A stretch of DNA of 64,000 nucleotides from Microbulbifer sp. THAF38 (lineage in GTDB: Bacteria > Pseudomonadota > Gammaproteobacteria > Pseudomonadales > Cellvibrionaceae): positions 4,165,001 to 4,229,000 of the forward strand of contig NZ_CP045369.1 of NCBI RefSeq assembly GCF_009363535.1, read 5' to 3'. The notes under the pieces were generated by a model that saw only the letters and a program-made list of their open reading frames with translations, was not told where the DNA came from and ran no database searches. Below are positions 16,443 through 24,848 of this stretch, piece after piece (positions within the stretch are counted from its first letter, which is position 1; every line of letters starts with the position of its first letter). The position numbers and the translations under genes were made by a program.

Positions 16443-17951
16443 TTAAGCTACCAGATCGGTAAGGTAGCGATTAGTACTAGCAACCTGGAAGCGGATACTC
16501 TCTGCAATACCAACTGGAGTGTATTCTACATTGAAGTAGACACGTCCAGCGGCCAGTTCACTTGCATTATTAAGTTCTGGATCTGGACTACACTTACCTC
16601 CATGAATAGCACCCAGTAAGGTCAAGCGACGCAGAAAATTATTAACACTCTCAGCCACATCTTCAAAGAAAGTTCGATTCAGATTACGATCTACAGCCCA
16701 AGAAACACCTTCTTGAATACTATCATCAATCGCATCTGCAATACGCACATGAGTTTCAAAGGCCCATTTAGGATCTGCAGAACAAGTGCGATTACCCCAT
16801 AGACGAAATCCGCCCTGACGAATGACAGTTGTGATTTCGTGTTGGTTCAACAGGTTTGCACGGCTATTAGGGTCACCCTGAATAAAATCTACTGGACGGC
16901 TACTACCCACAATTCCAGCAATCTCCTGGTTAGAGATGGATGCCCAGAAACCTTCTTCGCTATCACGTTTCGCACGGATACCCGCAGCGACTGCTGAAAG
17001 TGGCACTCGCTTATTAGCACCACTCGCTTTATCAAACTTGAGCACAGATGGATCAAATACCTGCAAGCGCTTGCTACCAAAATTTGTCCGGAATGCTTTA
17101 GCTGCCGCATCATCACTATCTGGAGCATCAATATAAGCTACCCCTTTAACCCGATTTGCCACTACATTCATTTCAGTGGCAACTGCAGGATCTGATGAAA
17201 AACCTGGGGCAATCAGAATTCTAGGACGCTCTCCCACCGCGCTCTCTGCACCACGCAAAGCATGTAAACCGGTATACTGGCCAGTACTTTCACCACCGAT
17301 GATATTAGTACGAGTGGAAGAGGAGTCAGGTCCTTCAGCAACTCTTACAACCACAACCAGAGCTCCAGCCTGATCTAGAATAGCATCTAGGGCGTCAGGC
17401 AAACTTCCCTTACTAGTACCCAGAGTATCAAGTGCTGAGGCTTGTAATTCAGAACCAGCAACTAATACAGGCTTATTAAGGGGAAAAGGCTCATCTGCCC
17501 CGCCAGACATAGTGACGGCAGGCTGCGGAGAAAGAACACCGCTACCATCACTTGCACCATTCGCTACACTAAATAGCGCAGTGGCTTCTGCATTTTTTTC
17601 TAATGCTGTACGTACATTATCTGCTGTGCTAATAAGTTTACTATTCGCATCTGTCGCTAGTGATACCCGTACCGCTTTCCCCTTAACACTAATAGACAAA
17701 ACAGAATCAGCGGAATTTGGATTAAAAAATTCGATGCTGACAGCGTTACCAGCAATTCCTGGAGTTGTAGCTTTAAATACCAGCTCTGTATTAGCATCGG
17801 TCGTACCAATAGTCAGAGAGGCACTGGTCGCTGATGCAGCATTTGGGGCTGTACCCACAATGCCGATACAGCCGAGTTTGACTAGATTAATATCGCGTGC
17901 TCCGGCGTCACTATGGGTTACCCCTACGCCGTGTAAAATATTGGTGCTCAT
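16443..17951 (-). CDS. FI: Contractile tail sheath protein with an extra inserted domain
   Basis: 502 residues; P2 FI has 396. N-terminus LHGVGVTHSDAGARDINLVKLGCIGIVGTAP and the middle/C-terminus (GLHALRGAESAVGERPRILIAPGF, KRVPLSAVAAGIRAKRDSEEGFWASISNQEIAGIVG, LWGNRTCSADPKWAFETHVRIADAIDDSI) are typical sheath. Between about residues 40 and 150 an Ala/Ser/Thr-rich beta domain (SLTIGTTDANTELVFKATTPGIAGNAVSIEF...) interrupts the conserved start and the normal FPLNKPVLVAG segment. It would project from the sheath surface. Contraction of this protein drives the tube through the target envelope. Confidence 0.92.
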   Translation of the reverse strand: MSTNILHGVGVTHSDAGARDINLVKLGCIGIVGTAPNAASATSASLTIGTTDANTELVFKATTPGIAGNAVSIEFFNPNSADSVLSISVKGKAVRVSLATDANSKLISTADNVRTALEKNAEATALFSVANGASDGSGVLSPQPAVTMSGGADEPFPLNKPVLVAGSELQASALDTLGTSKGSLPDALDAILDQAGALVVVVRVAEGPDSSSTRTNIIGGESTGQYTGLHALRGAESAVGERPRILIAPGFSSDPAVATEMNVVANRVKGVAYIDAPDSDDAAAKAFRTNFGSKRLQVFDPSVLKFDKASGANKRVPLSAVAAGIRAKRDSEEGFWASISNQEIAGIVGSSRPVDFIQGDPNSRANLLNQHEITTVIRQGGFRLWGNRTCSADPKWAFETHVRIADAIDDSIQEGVSWAVDRNLNRTFFEDVAESVNNFLRRLTLLGAIHGGKCSPDPELNNASELAAGRVYFNVEYTPVGIAESIRFQVASTNRYLTDLVA

Positions 17952-17989
17952 ATGGTGGCTCCTGGTTTAGTGGTCGGTTAGAAGTGGCA

Positions 17990-18616
17990 TTAACTTGTTG
18001 CTAGTGCCGAAAGTTCATCAATGGTTTGCTGTGCTTGGGCCTCATAGTCAGAACCCTTGGCAAGATCCAAAATTTGAGCCTTACCATGTAGGCGCAGATT
18101 ACGGATTTGGTCGAGTGCCTTTAACCAGGCATCGTGATGATTTTTGATTTCCGCTACCGCTTCAGTAGCAGTTTGATTGAACGTTTCCATTTGAACCTGC
18201 ACTGCTAAGGGTACGGATTCGGGAAATCCATCAGCTTCGTAGGCCAGTGCAACTTCGTAGGCACGCCTACGCTCTTCTTGTATAAATTCCCCAACACCCA
18301 ACAGCTTTGCACGTATTTGACCAGCAAAGTGATCGATACTAATTAATGCATCGATGCGACGTTGTTCATCACTACGGTTATCAACCTGTAATAAAGCCCA
18401 TTGATTAGCATGGTCAGTAATTACTTGTTGAAAAGCATCAAGGGTTAAAATTGGATCGTTAGGCCGATTAGGATCCTGCCACTCAATTTCCCCTTCTACA
18501 CCATCAAACTGCACAGCATGTATAGCGTCTAGCATGGTGTAATCAGCCAAATCCATTTCCAAAGTGTTTCCGTCCACCGTCACTAAGCCCTCAGTGGCCA
18601 TAATCGTTAATTGCAT
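17990..18616 (-). CDS. Probable tail fibre assembly/tail accessory protein (gpG position)
   Basis: 208 residues between the H-like fibre and the sheath, where P2 has the fibre chaperone G. The sequence is helical and acidic: MLDAIHAVQFDGVEGEIEWQDPNRPNDPI, then long helices (QQVITDHANQWALLQ, RIDALISIDHFAGQIRAKLLGVGEFIQEERRRAYEVALAYEADGFPESVPLAVQVQ). The 'A..YK..G..' and 'VP..V' phrases resemble DUF4376-type fibre assembly proteins. Role by position: folding or attaching the H fibre. The gap to the H gene is only 17 bases. Confidence 0.6.
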   Translation of the reverse strand: MQLTIMATEGLVTVDGNTLEMDLADYTMLDAIHAVQFDGVEGEIEWQDPNRPNDPILTLDAFQQVITDHANQWALLQVDNRSDEQRRIDALISIDHFAGQIRAKLLGVGEFIQEERRRAYEVALAYEADGFPESVPLAVQVQMETFNQTATEAVAEIKNHHDAWLKALDQIRNLRLHGKAQILDLAKGSDYEAQAQQTIDELSALATS

Positions 18617-18633
18617 TCTCGATACCTTAGAAT

Positions 18634-19944
18634 TTATGGTGTTACACGCTGAACATAAGCCAACGCATAATAGGGAGGTAAAATCGCCACAGTATGGTCA
18701 TGGCCGTTATTTGAAGATGCACTTGCAGTATGGTTATGTGCGCCACCACCGCCGCTATAGCGAGTATAAGTATTTAACGCATTATCCCAATTGCCGCGAT
18801 CATAGCCTCTTAATATCCAGTGTTGCTGAGGAGTTCCCTGAGTACTATCATCGTAACGGCCAAGATCATGATGGTGACGGTGACTGGGAATCTGAGATAA
18901 TGTTAAAGTATGATTATTTACCGTAATGGCATGGGAGTGAGCACCATTTTTACTGGTTCTCGCAGTCGTTGCCCCACCGCTAGCTCCAGCAGAGTAACTT
19001 CCTCCAGCACCCAGTACAAAACGATTACGTAAATCCCGTGTGCCATTACTTCCGTTACAGAGCTTGTACTCGGCTGGTAAATCCTTAATTTCTCCACCCC
19101 AGATATATATCAACTGGCCTGGGAACTGCTTATTGATATACCCTTTTAAGGTCTCAGGAGTGACAACTTTTTTCTTTTCTCTACCGATATCCACATCGCT
19201 TTGACTAGCCAGTGTAACGGTTCCAGTCTGGCTTGTGCTTGCCGTTGCAGGCTTATTATCATTCAGCTTCTTTTGTAGGGTTTTCGGAGTAACTACCAGT
19301 GTGCCGCTATCCCCAGCATCAACGGCCTGTTGCGAAGCCAAACGGGTTAACCCATCTCGACTTGTAGTCGCATAGGCGTGACTATGATTAGCGAGTGCCA
19401 AGACTGAAATACGTTGGTGAAGTGTTTTAGGCGTTACGGCTTTATCATCAATGCTACCAGTATTAACTTCCGCTTGTGTCGCAACTGGAATAACTCCCGC
19501 GCGACTGGTAGTCGCCGATGGATTACTAAAACCGGTATCTCCAACAGTAATCTTATCGGTACTACTACCAGACAACTTAATATCCAGAGAGAGTAGATAA
19601 GTAGAGTTAGCTCCTTTTTTTCCGACTGGAGCAGCTCCAGGTCCCACAGAATAGATGGCATATAGCACCCCTGTGTCAGTAAATAAGCCAAACTCATTAA
19701 CATCATAAATGTCGCTACTTTCATCCTTTAGGGTGATATGCAACATATCGTTGGCAACTTCCACATTGCCAGAAATGGTTGTTAGTCTTTTAAATTCCTG
19801 TTGTAGCCCTGTAGCAGTAGCATCCGGGCTCCAACGACCTGTACCTAAGGCAATCTTAGATAATTTAACCGGTAGAGTTCCGGCATTATTCTCATCCACG
19901 ATGGCCTTTTGCCCCGCGGTGGTAAGTACTAGAGAAAGTGTCAC
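18634..19944 (-). CDS. H: Main tail fibre, P2 gpH-like
   Basis: 436 residues (P2 H 669). The N-terminal 150 residues (LVLTTAGQKAIVDENNAGTLPVKLSKIALGTG, VNEFGLFTDTGVLYAIYS) are the baseplate-binding DUF3751-type domain. Next are three to four copies of a phage tail-fibre repeat (SRAGVIPVATQAEVNTGSID, DDKAVTPKTLHQRI; SRDGLTRLASQQAVDAGDSG; SQTGTVTLASQSDVDIG...), then KGYINKQFPGQLIYIWGG and a tail-collar type domain rich in His (GAHSHAITVNNHTLTLSQIPSHRHHHD, GHDHTVAILPPYYALAYVQRV). The HxH motifs probably bind metal along the trimer. This is one fibre type; the four collagen-like fibres upstream are additional. Confidence 0.85.
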   Translation of the reverse strand: MTLSLVLTTAGQKAIVDENNAGTLPVKLSKIALGTGRWSPDATATGLQQEFKRLTTISGNVEVANDMLHITLKDESSDIYDVNEFGLFTDTGVLYAIYSVGPGAAPVGKKGANSTYLLSLDIKLSGSSTDKITVGDTGFSNPSATTSRAGVIPVATQAEVNTGSIDDKAVTPKTLHQRISVLALANHSHAYATTSRDGLTRLASQQAVDAGDSGTLVVTPKTLQKKLNDNKPATASTSQTGTVTLASQSDVDIGREKKKVVTPETLKGYINKQFPGQLIYIWGGEIKDLPAEYKLCNGSNGTRDLRNRFVLGAGGSYSAGASGGATTARTSKNGAHSHAITVNNHTLTLSQIPSHRHHHDLGRYDDSTQGTPQQHWILRGYDRGNWDNALNTYTRYSGGGGAHNHTASASSNNGHDHTVAILPPYYALAYVQRVTP

Positions 19945-20021
19945 GGTTTTACTCCATGCACGGGCAAGCGCACTCCGATAAAATTATGAAGTGGCTTACG
20001 GGTAAGTTGAAAAGATTTTTT

Positions 20022-20570
20022 TTAGATTACGTTAAATCGTAAGCGATCAAATATAGCTGTTCGTGCCACGCCGACCGATAAGGTAGTAGCACTTGCCTGA
20101 GTTCCCAATCGCATGGTGAAGTGAGAGCGAAGTGGCTTTACATAGGATACGGCTGTCACTATGTCTTTCTGAAACTCAGCACTTACAGGCTTGCCAAACT
20201 CATCCACTGCATTAAGCACCAAGTCAAAAGTATGTGGTTTTCCTGGAGGATCAGTCTGGAACCACTCTACAATCGCTACGTCCCCACCAAAGGCTGCAGC
20301 GGCTTCCTCGACAGCGGCTCTAGTACCTTTTGTTGTATGGGTGGTAAACGCTGAACGGATCACCGCACGTTTTGTAGCCGTAGGCCAGCTATCGTTCCAG
20401 GTATCCACACTGTGTTGCCAAGCTAAAAAAGGCAGAAATGCAGGAGGGCATTTATTAGGATCGTAAAGGTCAGTAATATTGACCGGTATAGCATCAAGCC
20501 GTTTCGCAATGGCAGACTCCACTGCCAGCTCCAATCGACTAGCATTGGGTGGCAATAAAGTATTATTCAT
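20022..20570 (-). CDS. I: Tail protein I (baseplate)
   Basis: 182 residues (P2 I 176). Typical: LLPPNASRLELAVESAIAKRLDAIPVNITDLYDPNKCPPAFLPFLAWQHSVDTWNDSW, the family hallmark, then GTRAAVEEAAAAFGGDVAIVEWFQTDP and VKPLRSHFTMRLG. It forms the outer wedge that holds the tail fibre. In P2 gene I follows J directly; here about 11 kb of fibre and oxygenase genes separate them. Confidence 0.9.
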   Translation of the reverse strand: MNNTLLPPNASRLELAVESAIAKRLDAIPVNITDLYDPNKCPPAFLPFLAWQHSVDTWNDSWPTATKRAVIRSAFTTHTTKGTRAAVEEAAAAFGGDVAIVEWFQTDPPGKPHTFDLVLNAVDEFGKPVSAEFQKDIVTAVSYVKPLRSHFTMRLGTQASATTLSVGVARTAIFDRLRFNVI

Positions 20571-20583
20571 AATTCACCCCTTG

Positions 20584-21183
20584 TTAATCTGCATAAAAAA
20601 GTGCGTTCGTTAGAATATATTTTGTCCCCTCTAGCACTGGCAAAGATTGATGTAATTCCAAAGGGGAAAAAAGAACCAGATCCCCAGCATTAGGTGCAAC
20701 ACTTTCACCACTCTGGAAAAAATTCAACTGACCACCTTGGTAATTATCATTTAGATATACAACTAACGTTAGTTCCTTACGACGACCAAAATGATAAAAT
20801 CCCGATCTTGCACCATGATCAGGATTATCAAGATAATTCAGTGGAGCAGGATTATCTTGATGTGTATGCAAATATTCACCTTTACAATATCGAATTACAC
20901 GGGACTCATAGTAATAACGATGTGGCCCAGACGCTCCATAACACTTATCTAAAGCTCTAGTAACGGATCCAACCAATTGATCTCGCACCCATAATAAAGG
21001 TTCATGGCGTTCTACCCAGGTTTCAGAGCTGGTTCTTGAATCACCTACAAAATTATCCGCGGTATATCCAACCCGTCCAGAACGTAGCCAATGCCCATGT
21101 TGCTCGGCGGCTTTAATGATTTCGCTACATACCACTGGGGATAGAGCTTCTTGTGTGTAGCTAACTATTTCAGGCGGCAGCAT
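20584..21183 (-). CDS. 2-oxoglutarate/Fe(II) oxygenase, collagen-hydroxylase type (1)
   Basis: 199 residues. Double-stranded beta-helix dioxygenase of the prolyl/lysyl hydroxylase superfamily. Iron ligands: H108-x-D110 (in YLHTHQDN) and H178 (in PLELHQSLP); the 2-oxoglutarate carboxylate is held by K188, exactly ten residues after the distal His, as in collagen prolyl 4-hydroxylases. Also typical: RVIRYCKGEYL before the HxD, ELTLVVYLNDNYQGGQLNFF, and GDLVLFSPLELH. The start overlaps the end of the second oxygenase gene by 14 bases, so they are translationally coupled. Directly downstream of collagen-like fibre genes, its likely substrate is the Gly-X-Y stalk of those fibres; that is inference. 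Confidence 0.82.
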   Translation of the reverse strand: MLPPEIVSYTQEALSPVVCSEIIKAAEQHGHWLRSGRVGYTADNFVGDSRTSSETWVERHEPLLWVRDQLVGSVTRALDKCYGASGPHRYYYESRVIRYCKGEYLHTHQDNPAPLNYLDNPDHGARSGFYHFGRRKELTLVVYLNDNYQGGQLNFFQSGESVAPNAGDLVLFSPLELHQSLPVLEGTKYILTNALFYAD

Positions 21184-21811
21184 TAGAATCCTCCTTTATT
21201 GTTATTAACTCAGCTGAGTCAGCAACAATATCTTCATGCGCAGCCATCCAACAAAGTAAAATGTACTTGTTATCACTTTCCGGTGGAAAAGCTTCATGTA
21301 AATAATTGTCTGAAACAGGAAAAATGAGTGCACTTCCTGGGTTTGTATGGCAAGTTACTTCCTGCTCAGGAAAAAAAACCTGCCCACCACTACAATAATT
21401 AAGATGAATAATCACCGTTAATTGGCGCCATTCATCTTCGCGACAGTGACGTAAATCGGTATGTATCCGAAAATAACCATCAGGCCGATAACGAACGACA
21501 CGGGTAGGTTCCGCAACTAAGTGACCATGTACACTTGCAACATTCTTCCGATATAATTCAGCTAGACACTGATAGCGTTCTAGTAAACGCTGCTCTAACT
21601 CTTTAAACTCAGGGTTTCTAAACAACCAAATTTCATGACAACGGCGGTTGCGTAGACTCACTACGTTATCACTACCATCCTCTAGAACCACACGGCCAGG
21701 TTCATTGAACCCAACAGATTCGCTGAGTTCTATAATTTTTCGACACTCTTCTTTAGTAAATACATCGTGTACATAGACAATACGAGGGTCATCTGTGCGT
21801 TCTATCTTCAC
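21170..21811 (-). CDS. 2-oxoglutarate/Fe(II) oxygenase, collagen-hydroxylase type (2)
   Basis: 213 residues. Same superfamily as its downstream neighbour but only distantly similar: iron ligands H117-x-D119 (FRIHTDLR) and H172 (NYLHEAFP), with K182 ten residues after the distal His for 2-oxoglutarate. Supporting segments are RVVRYRPDGYFRIH, RQLTVIIHLNYCSGGQVFFPEQ and NPGSALIFPVSDNYLH. The divergent pair suggests two different target residues or two different fibres. Alternative role: modification of another structural protein or a host component. Confidence 0.82.
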   Translation of the reverse strand: MKIERTDDPRIVYVHDVFTKEECRKIIELSESVGFNEPGRVVLEDGSDNVVSLRNRRCHEIWLFRNPEFKELEQRLLERYQCLAELYRKNVASVHGHLVAEPTRVVRYRPDGYFRIHTDLRHCREDEWRQLTVIIHLNYCSGGQVFFPEQEVTCHTNPGSALIFPVSDNYLHEAFPPESDNKYILLCWMAAHEDIVADSAELITIKEDSNAAA

Positions 21812-21820
21812 TGTGACCTC

Positions 21821-22765
21821 CTACGGAATGTGACTATTTATCCCTACACTAAAGTCCATACCAATCCCCCCCCCCATACTGGAATATTTGGTGGCTATTA
21901 GCTTAGTGGTTTTATCAAAAGGATACGAACTTTGCCCAGATAATTTAATCCTAATCCTAGTTCCACAGGTACTGTTACCTATAGATGTACGATGACGGTA
22001 GGCGTAACGAGTGCCATTAATGGCTGCAAGTGAACCTACTGATGGAGAAGCCCCTACTATATTTGAATTATCACCAGATACGCTTGCATTATCGAAACGC
22101 AACTGAAAGTTATCACCCACAGTACTACTAGTCGGCGTTACCCATGCAGAGCCTTTGATAGCTGTACCGTTATTACGTACTGTATATATATATCCATTCC
22201 TTGCCACCTGAATTTTTATAGTCGCAGTAAGGGTCGAGGTAGCAGTATAACTAGCACTGATATTTGCCGGATGTAGCTGATAATGGCGAAAAGTAATAGT
22301 TAACGTATTACTATAAACAGTCCCCACACCATCAGTAACCTTACAGCGATACTGACTAGTAGTTATTTGCCCGCTCACATTACGGCTGAGGGTTACACTT
22401 CTACCATTTGCAGATACCGACAAGGTTGTACCACTCACCTTTTCCCAAGTGTATTTAAAATTACCCGACCCATTACTTGGCTGACTACAAGTTAGGGTTG
22501 TACTGCAAGTCACTGAACCTGTACCAGCATTTTTTTTAAGCGTTGTGCCAGATAAGGATGGTGTACTCATGGCAACATAGTCAGTCGCACCATAAAAATC
22601 AGCGCTATCCGCAGCGCCAGAAGTAGGCACACTACTATTTTGCGAAATACTTGGTACATAGCTGCCACCTCGGTAATACTGTGATGTATTACCGGCACCA
22701 CTCTGCCCAAATACACTCTGCAAGTTTGCGCTGCTGGCCTGGCCACTCTTGGGCATAGTTGCCAT
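21821..22765 (-). CDS. Tail-associated Ig-like protein, probable fibre or tip protein
   Basis: 314 residues. The N-terminus (SGQASSANLQSVFGQSGAGNTSQYYRGGSYVPS) is a Ser/Gly-rich anchor seen in phage structural proteins that contain 'YYRGG.VP'. Residues about 75-165 look like an Ig-type beta sandwich (SCSQ-like NGSGNFKYTWEKVSGTTLSVSANG..., TSQYRCKVTDGVGTVYSNTLTITF, with C, W and YxCxV in Ig positions). Residues 165-314 form a second beta domain ending in Gly-rich GGGIGMDFSVGINSH. It starts two bases from the end of the last collagen-like fibre and belongs to the cassette. A carbohydrate- or surface-binding role is likely; no exact family known to me. Confidence 0.6.
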   Translation of the reverse strand: MATMPKSGQASSANLQSVFGQSGAGNTSQYYRGGSYVPSISQNSSVPTSGAADSADFYGATDYVAMSTPSLSGTTLKKNAGTGSVTCSTTLTCSQPSNGSGNFKYTWEKVSGTTLSVSANGRSVTLSRNVSGQITTSQYRCKVTDGVGTVYSNTLTITFRHYQLHPANISASYTATSTLTATIKIQVARNGYIYTVRNNGTAIKGSAWVTPTSSTVGDNFQLRFDNASVSGDNSNIVGASPSVGSLAAINGTRYAYRHRTSIGNSTCGTRIRIKLSGQSSYPFDKTTKLIATKYSSMGGGIGMDFSVGINSHIP

Positions 22766-22767
22766 AG

Positions 22768-24594
22768 TTATCCCCGTTGATTCTTTTGTTCACTCTGCAG
22801 AAAAATTTTCATTGTTTTTCTGCAATCCAGAATGATCTCTGCTTGCTCCTTCAGACGCGTTTCTTGATCTTTGCACACTTCTACAAGCAATCCCGTCACG
22901 GCGTTATAATCAGCTTGATCATAGCGCTTTCCATATTTTTTAAATTTAGATTTATAAACTGTGCGCGGTAGTGCCCTGCGGATATCCGGGCTCATTAAAC
23001 CACCAGATCCACGGCCACTGTCTTTCCAATCAAAAAGCACGCCGTTAAGCTTTTCCAAACGCGTTATGGGCTTATCTATCTTGCGCACATTGGTTTTCAA
23101 TATTGGATCTGAGCCAACCGAGCTTGATTGCCAATATACATGCCCATCCGCATGGAAATTACCGGAAGATACATCAAACAGATATTTTGTTGTGGTACCA
23201 GAGCGGATATATAGGTCACCCGTATGCAAGCTCAAATAGCCGTGACTTCCGTTATGCGTCATGCGCATATCGGCTTCATTACCCCAGCGAATCTCCTTGC
23301 TATCCTGCCATTCAGTATGTCCACTTACATTATCATTGGTATCTGAACGAATCAGTTGAGAGCCATGTAAGTTATCAACAGTGTCTGCGTTAGCTGCGTT
23401 AGAAGCACTGCCAGCACTTCCCGCATTGCTGGCATAACTAACACTTAAATTCAGTGAGAGATTGCCATTGTTATCAAAGCTGGCTGAACCACTACCGTTA
23501 CCGTTTACTGAAACAGTACCACCAGATTTTACTGCGCCAATTTCTGCCGGAGTCGGCTTTTGGTCTTCATGGTAGATTTTCTTTTTATTACCGTAATATA
23601 GTCCAACAGATTTTTTAATATAAGCTGCACTGGGCTCATCGACTTGCCAAGCTGCTTCATTATTATAGGAAATCGTGACACCATTCGATTTGGTAGCCCC
23701 CAGTTCGAATACACTAACACCAAAAAAATCAACAGATTTTTGCACCCAGAGTTCGACCGGTTGACCGTATCCAGCAGAGATCAAACGAAAAGCATCGTCT
23801 TTAAAAGCTTCACCATGGTTGAAGGCGAAAGTGACACCGCTATCCGATACCAAAGTTCCGGGTTCGGTTGTCTGAACTATCATCACGCTCACCATCGCAT
23901 GACCACGAGCTCCAGAGCTATTGGTGCTCAAAAGCAATACTAAGGATGCATTAGCGTATTTATTATTTGGCATATTAAGTGTGGCTACCTTTGCCCAATA
24001 ATTTGCCGTATTACTTCCTGCATTTTGCAAGTTACAGACTCTTCGCCCTAAACCCTCCATGGGAAATGGCCCTATATCTCCTTTTGTTCCGTCGGTATAG
24101 GATACCCGAAGAACTCCATCAGTCATTATTTCCATTGTGGAAATACCGCGACCAGTATTTCCCTTAGGACCGGCCAGGGAACCGATAACAGTCCAATTAC
24201 CTGAATTTTTGCCATAAAGAATTTTACTAGAACTGGCTAAGTCCACATAATAATCGCCATCGCGGCCTAGATTTTTTGCAGGGATACCATTATCTGCAAG
24301 AATACCGAAACCCTGCTCACCCTGAATCCCTTGGATGCCTTTATCGCCTTTATCGCCTTTATTCCCTCTTGGCCCTTGTGGACCTCGCAGATTTCTAAGC
24401 TTTGCCCAGCTATTGCTTTTTTTCCCGTAAATGTCAGCGCTATCATAATCAAGATACTGATCGCCATTATTTCCGAGTCCATTCGCAGGAACACCGCTAC
24501 CCCAATGTAACGTTGCACCCTGCGGGCCTGTCGGGCCGGAGGGACCAGCCACCCCGCTCTGGGCCAATGTTAATTTCTGAGTAATTTCGCTCAT
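22768..24594 (-). CDS. Collagen-like tail fibre with S74 chaperone, copy 4
   Basis: 608 residues. Order: shared anchor MSEITQKLTLAQSG; Gly-X-Y segments at about 14-28, 71-97 and 142-150 (GPR, GNK, GDK, GDK, GIQ triplets); a beta-rich variable domain at about 184-320; a small conserved domain from EPSAAYIKKSVGLYYG through GAVKSGGTVSVNGNGSGSASFD; a Gly/Ala/Ser shaft; the tail-end motif HGYLSLHTGDLYIRSG; and the peptidase S74 intramolecular chaperone from S495 (SDPILK; Ser and Lys five apart, the autocleavage dyad). A short coiled coil ends the protein. After trimerisation the chaperone should cut itself off. The variable core is closest to that of copy 3. Confidence 0.85.
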   Translation of the reverse strand: MSEITQKLTLAQSGVAGPSGPTGPQGATLHWGSGVPANGLGNNGDQYLDYDSADIYGKKSNSWAKLRNLRGPQGPRGNKGDKGDKGIQGIQGEQGFGILADNGIPAKNLGRDGDYYVDLASSSKILYGKNSGNWTVIGSLAGPKGNTGRGISTMEIMTDGVLRVSYTDGTKGDIGPFPMEGLGRRVCNLQNAGSNTANYWAKVATLNMPNNKYANASLVLLLSTNSSGARGHAMVSVMIVQTTEPGTLVSDSGVTFAFNHGEAFKDDAFRLISAGYGQPVELWVQKSVDFFGVSVFELGATKSNGVTISYNNEAAWQVDEPSAAYIKKSVGLYYGNKKKIYHEDQKPTPAEIGAVKSGGTVSVNGNGSGSASFDNNGNLSLNLSVSYASNAGSAGSASNAANADTVDNLHGSQLIRSDTNDNVSGHTEWQDSKEIRWGNEADMRMTHNGSHGYLSLHTGDLYIRSGTTTKYLFDVSSGNFHADGHVYWQSSSVGSDPILKTNVRKIDKPITRLEKLNGVLFDWKDSGRGSGGLMSPDIRRALPRTVYKSKFKKYGKRYDQADYNAVTGLLVEVCKDQETRLKEQAEIILDCRKTMKIFLQSEQKNQRG

Positions 24595-24848
24595 AGTCTT
24601 CTCAAGATTAATCCAAAAAAACAGCGGAATGTTGACGCTGCCTATACCAGATTTTCTGTCTAGTAAATTATAAATTCATAAAAGCGGACAATAGCTTAAA
24701 GCTAATAGATAAATAACTTTCCAACATAAGTCTAATATTTAAAATAGCTTTTTAGAAACAGGAATACAACGCCGACATCCAACAGTTTAAATGCCAGTTA
24801 CAGAAAACATAAATCACAGGCCATGCCATTTTATATTTAAAGAAATAT
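24595..24848. other. Intergenic spacer between fibre copies 3 and 4
   Basis: 254 A+T-rich bases. Near the start of copy 4 the leftward strand carries GGCAGCGTCAACATTCCGC and AAGAAGACT before ATG. The AGCGTC phrase recurs before copy 3 and is related to the end of the gene at 30822-31184. I read it as a decayed duplication scar. No ORF. Confidence 0.45.

Noticed and set aside
24260..24400. Short repeated units in the Gly-X-Y coding DNA resembling a CRISPR array
   Set aside because: The period is nine bases (three codons) in coding frame, with no spacers; it is collagen-like coding sequence. No CRISPR array was seen in the window.
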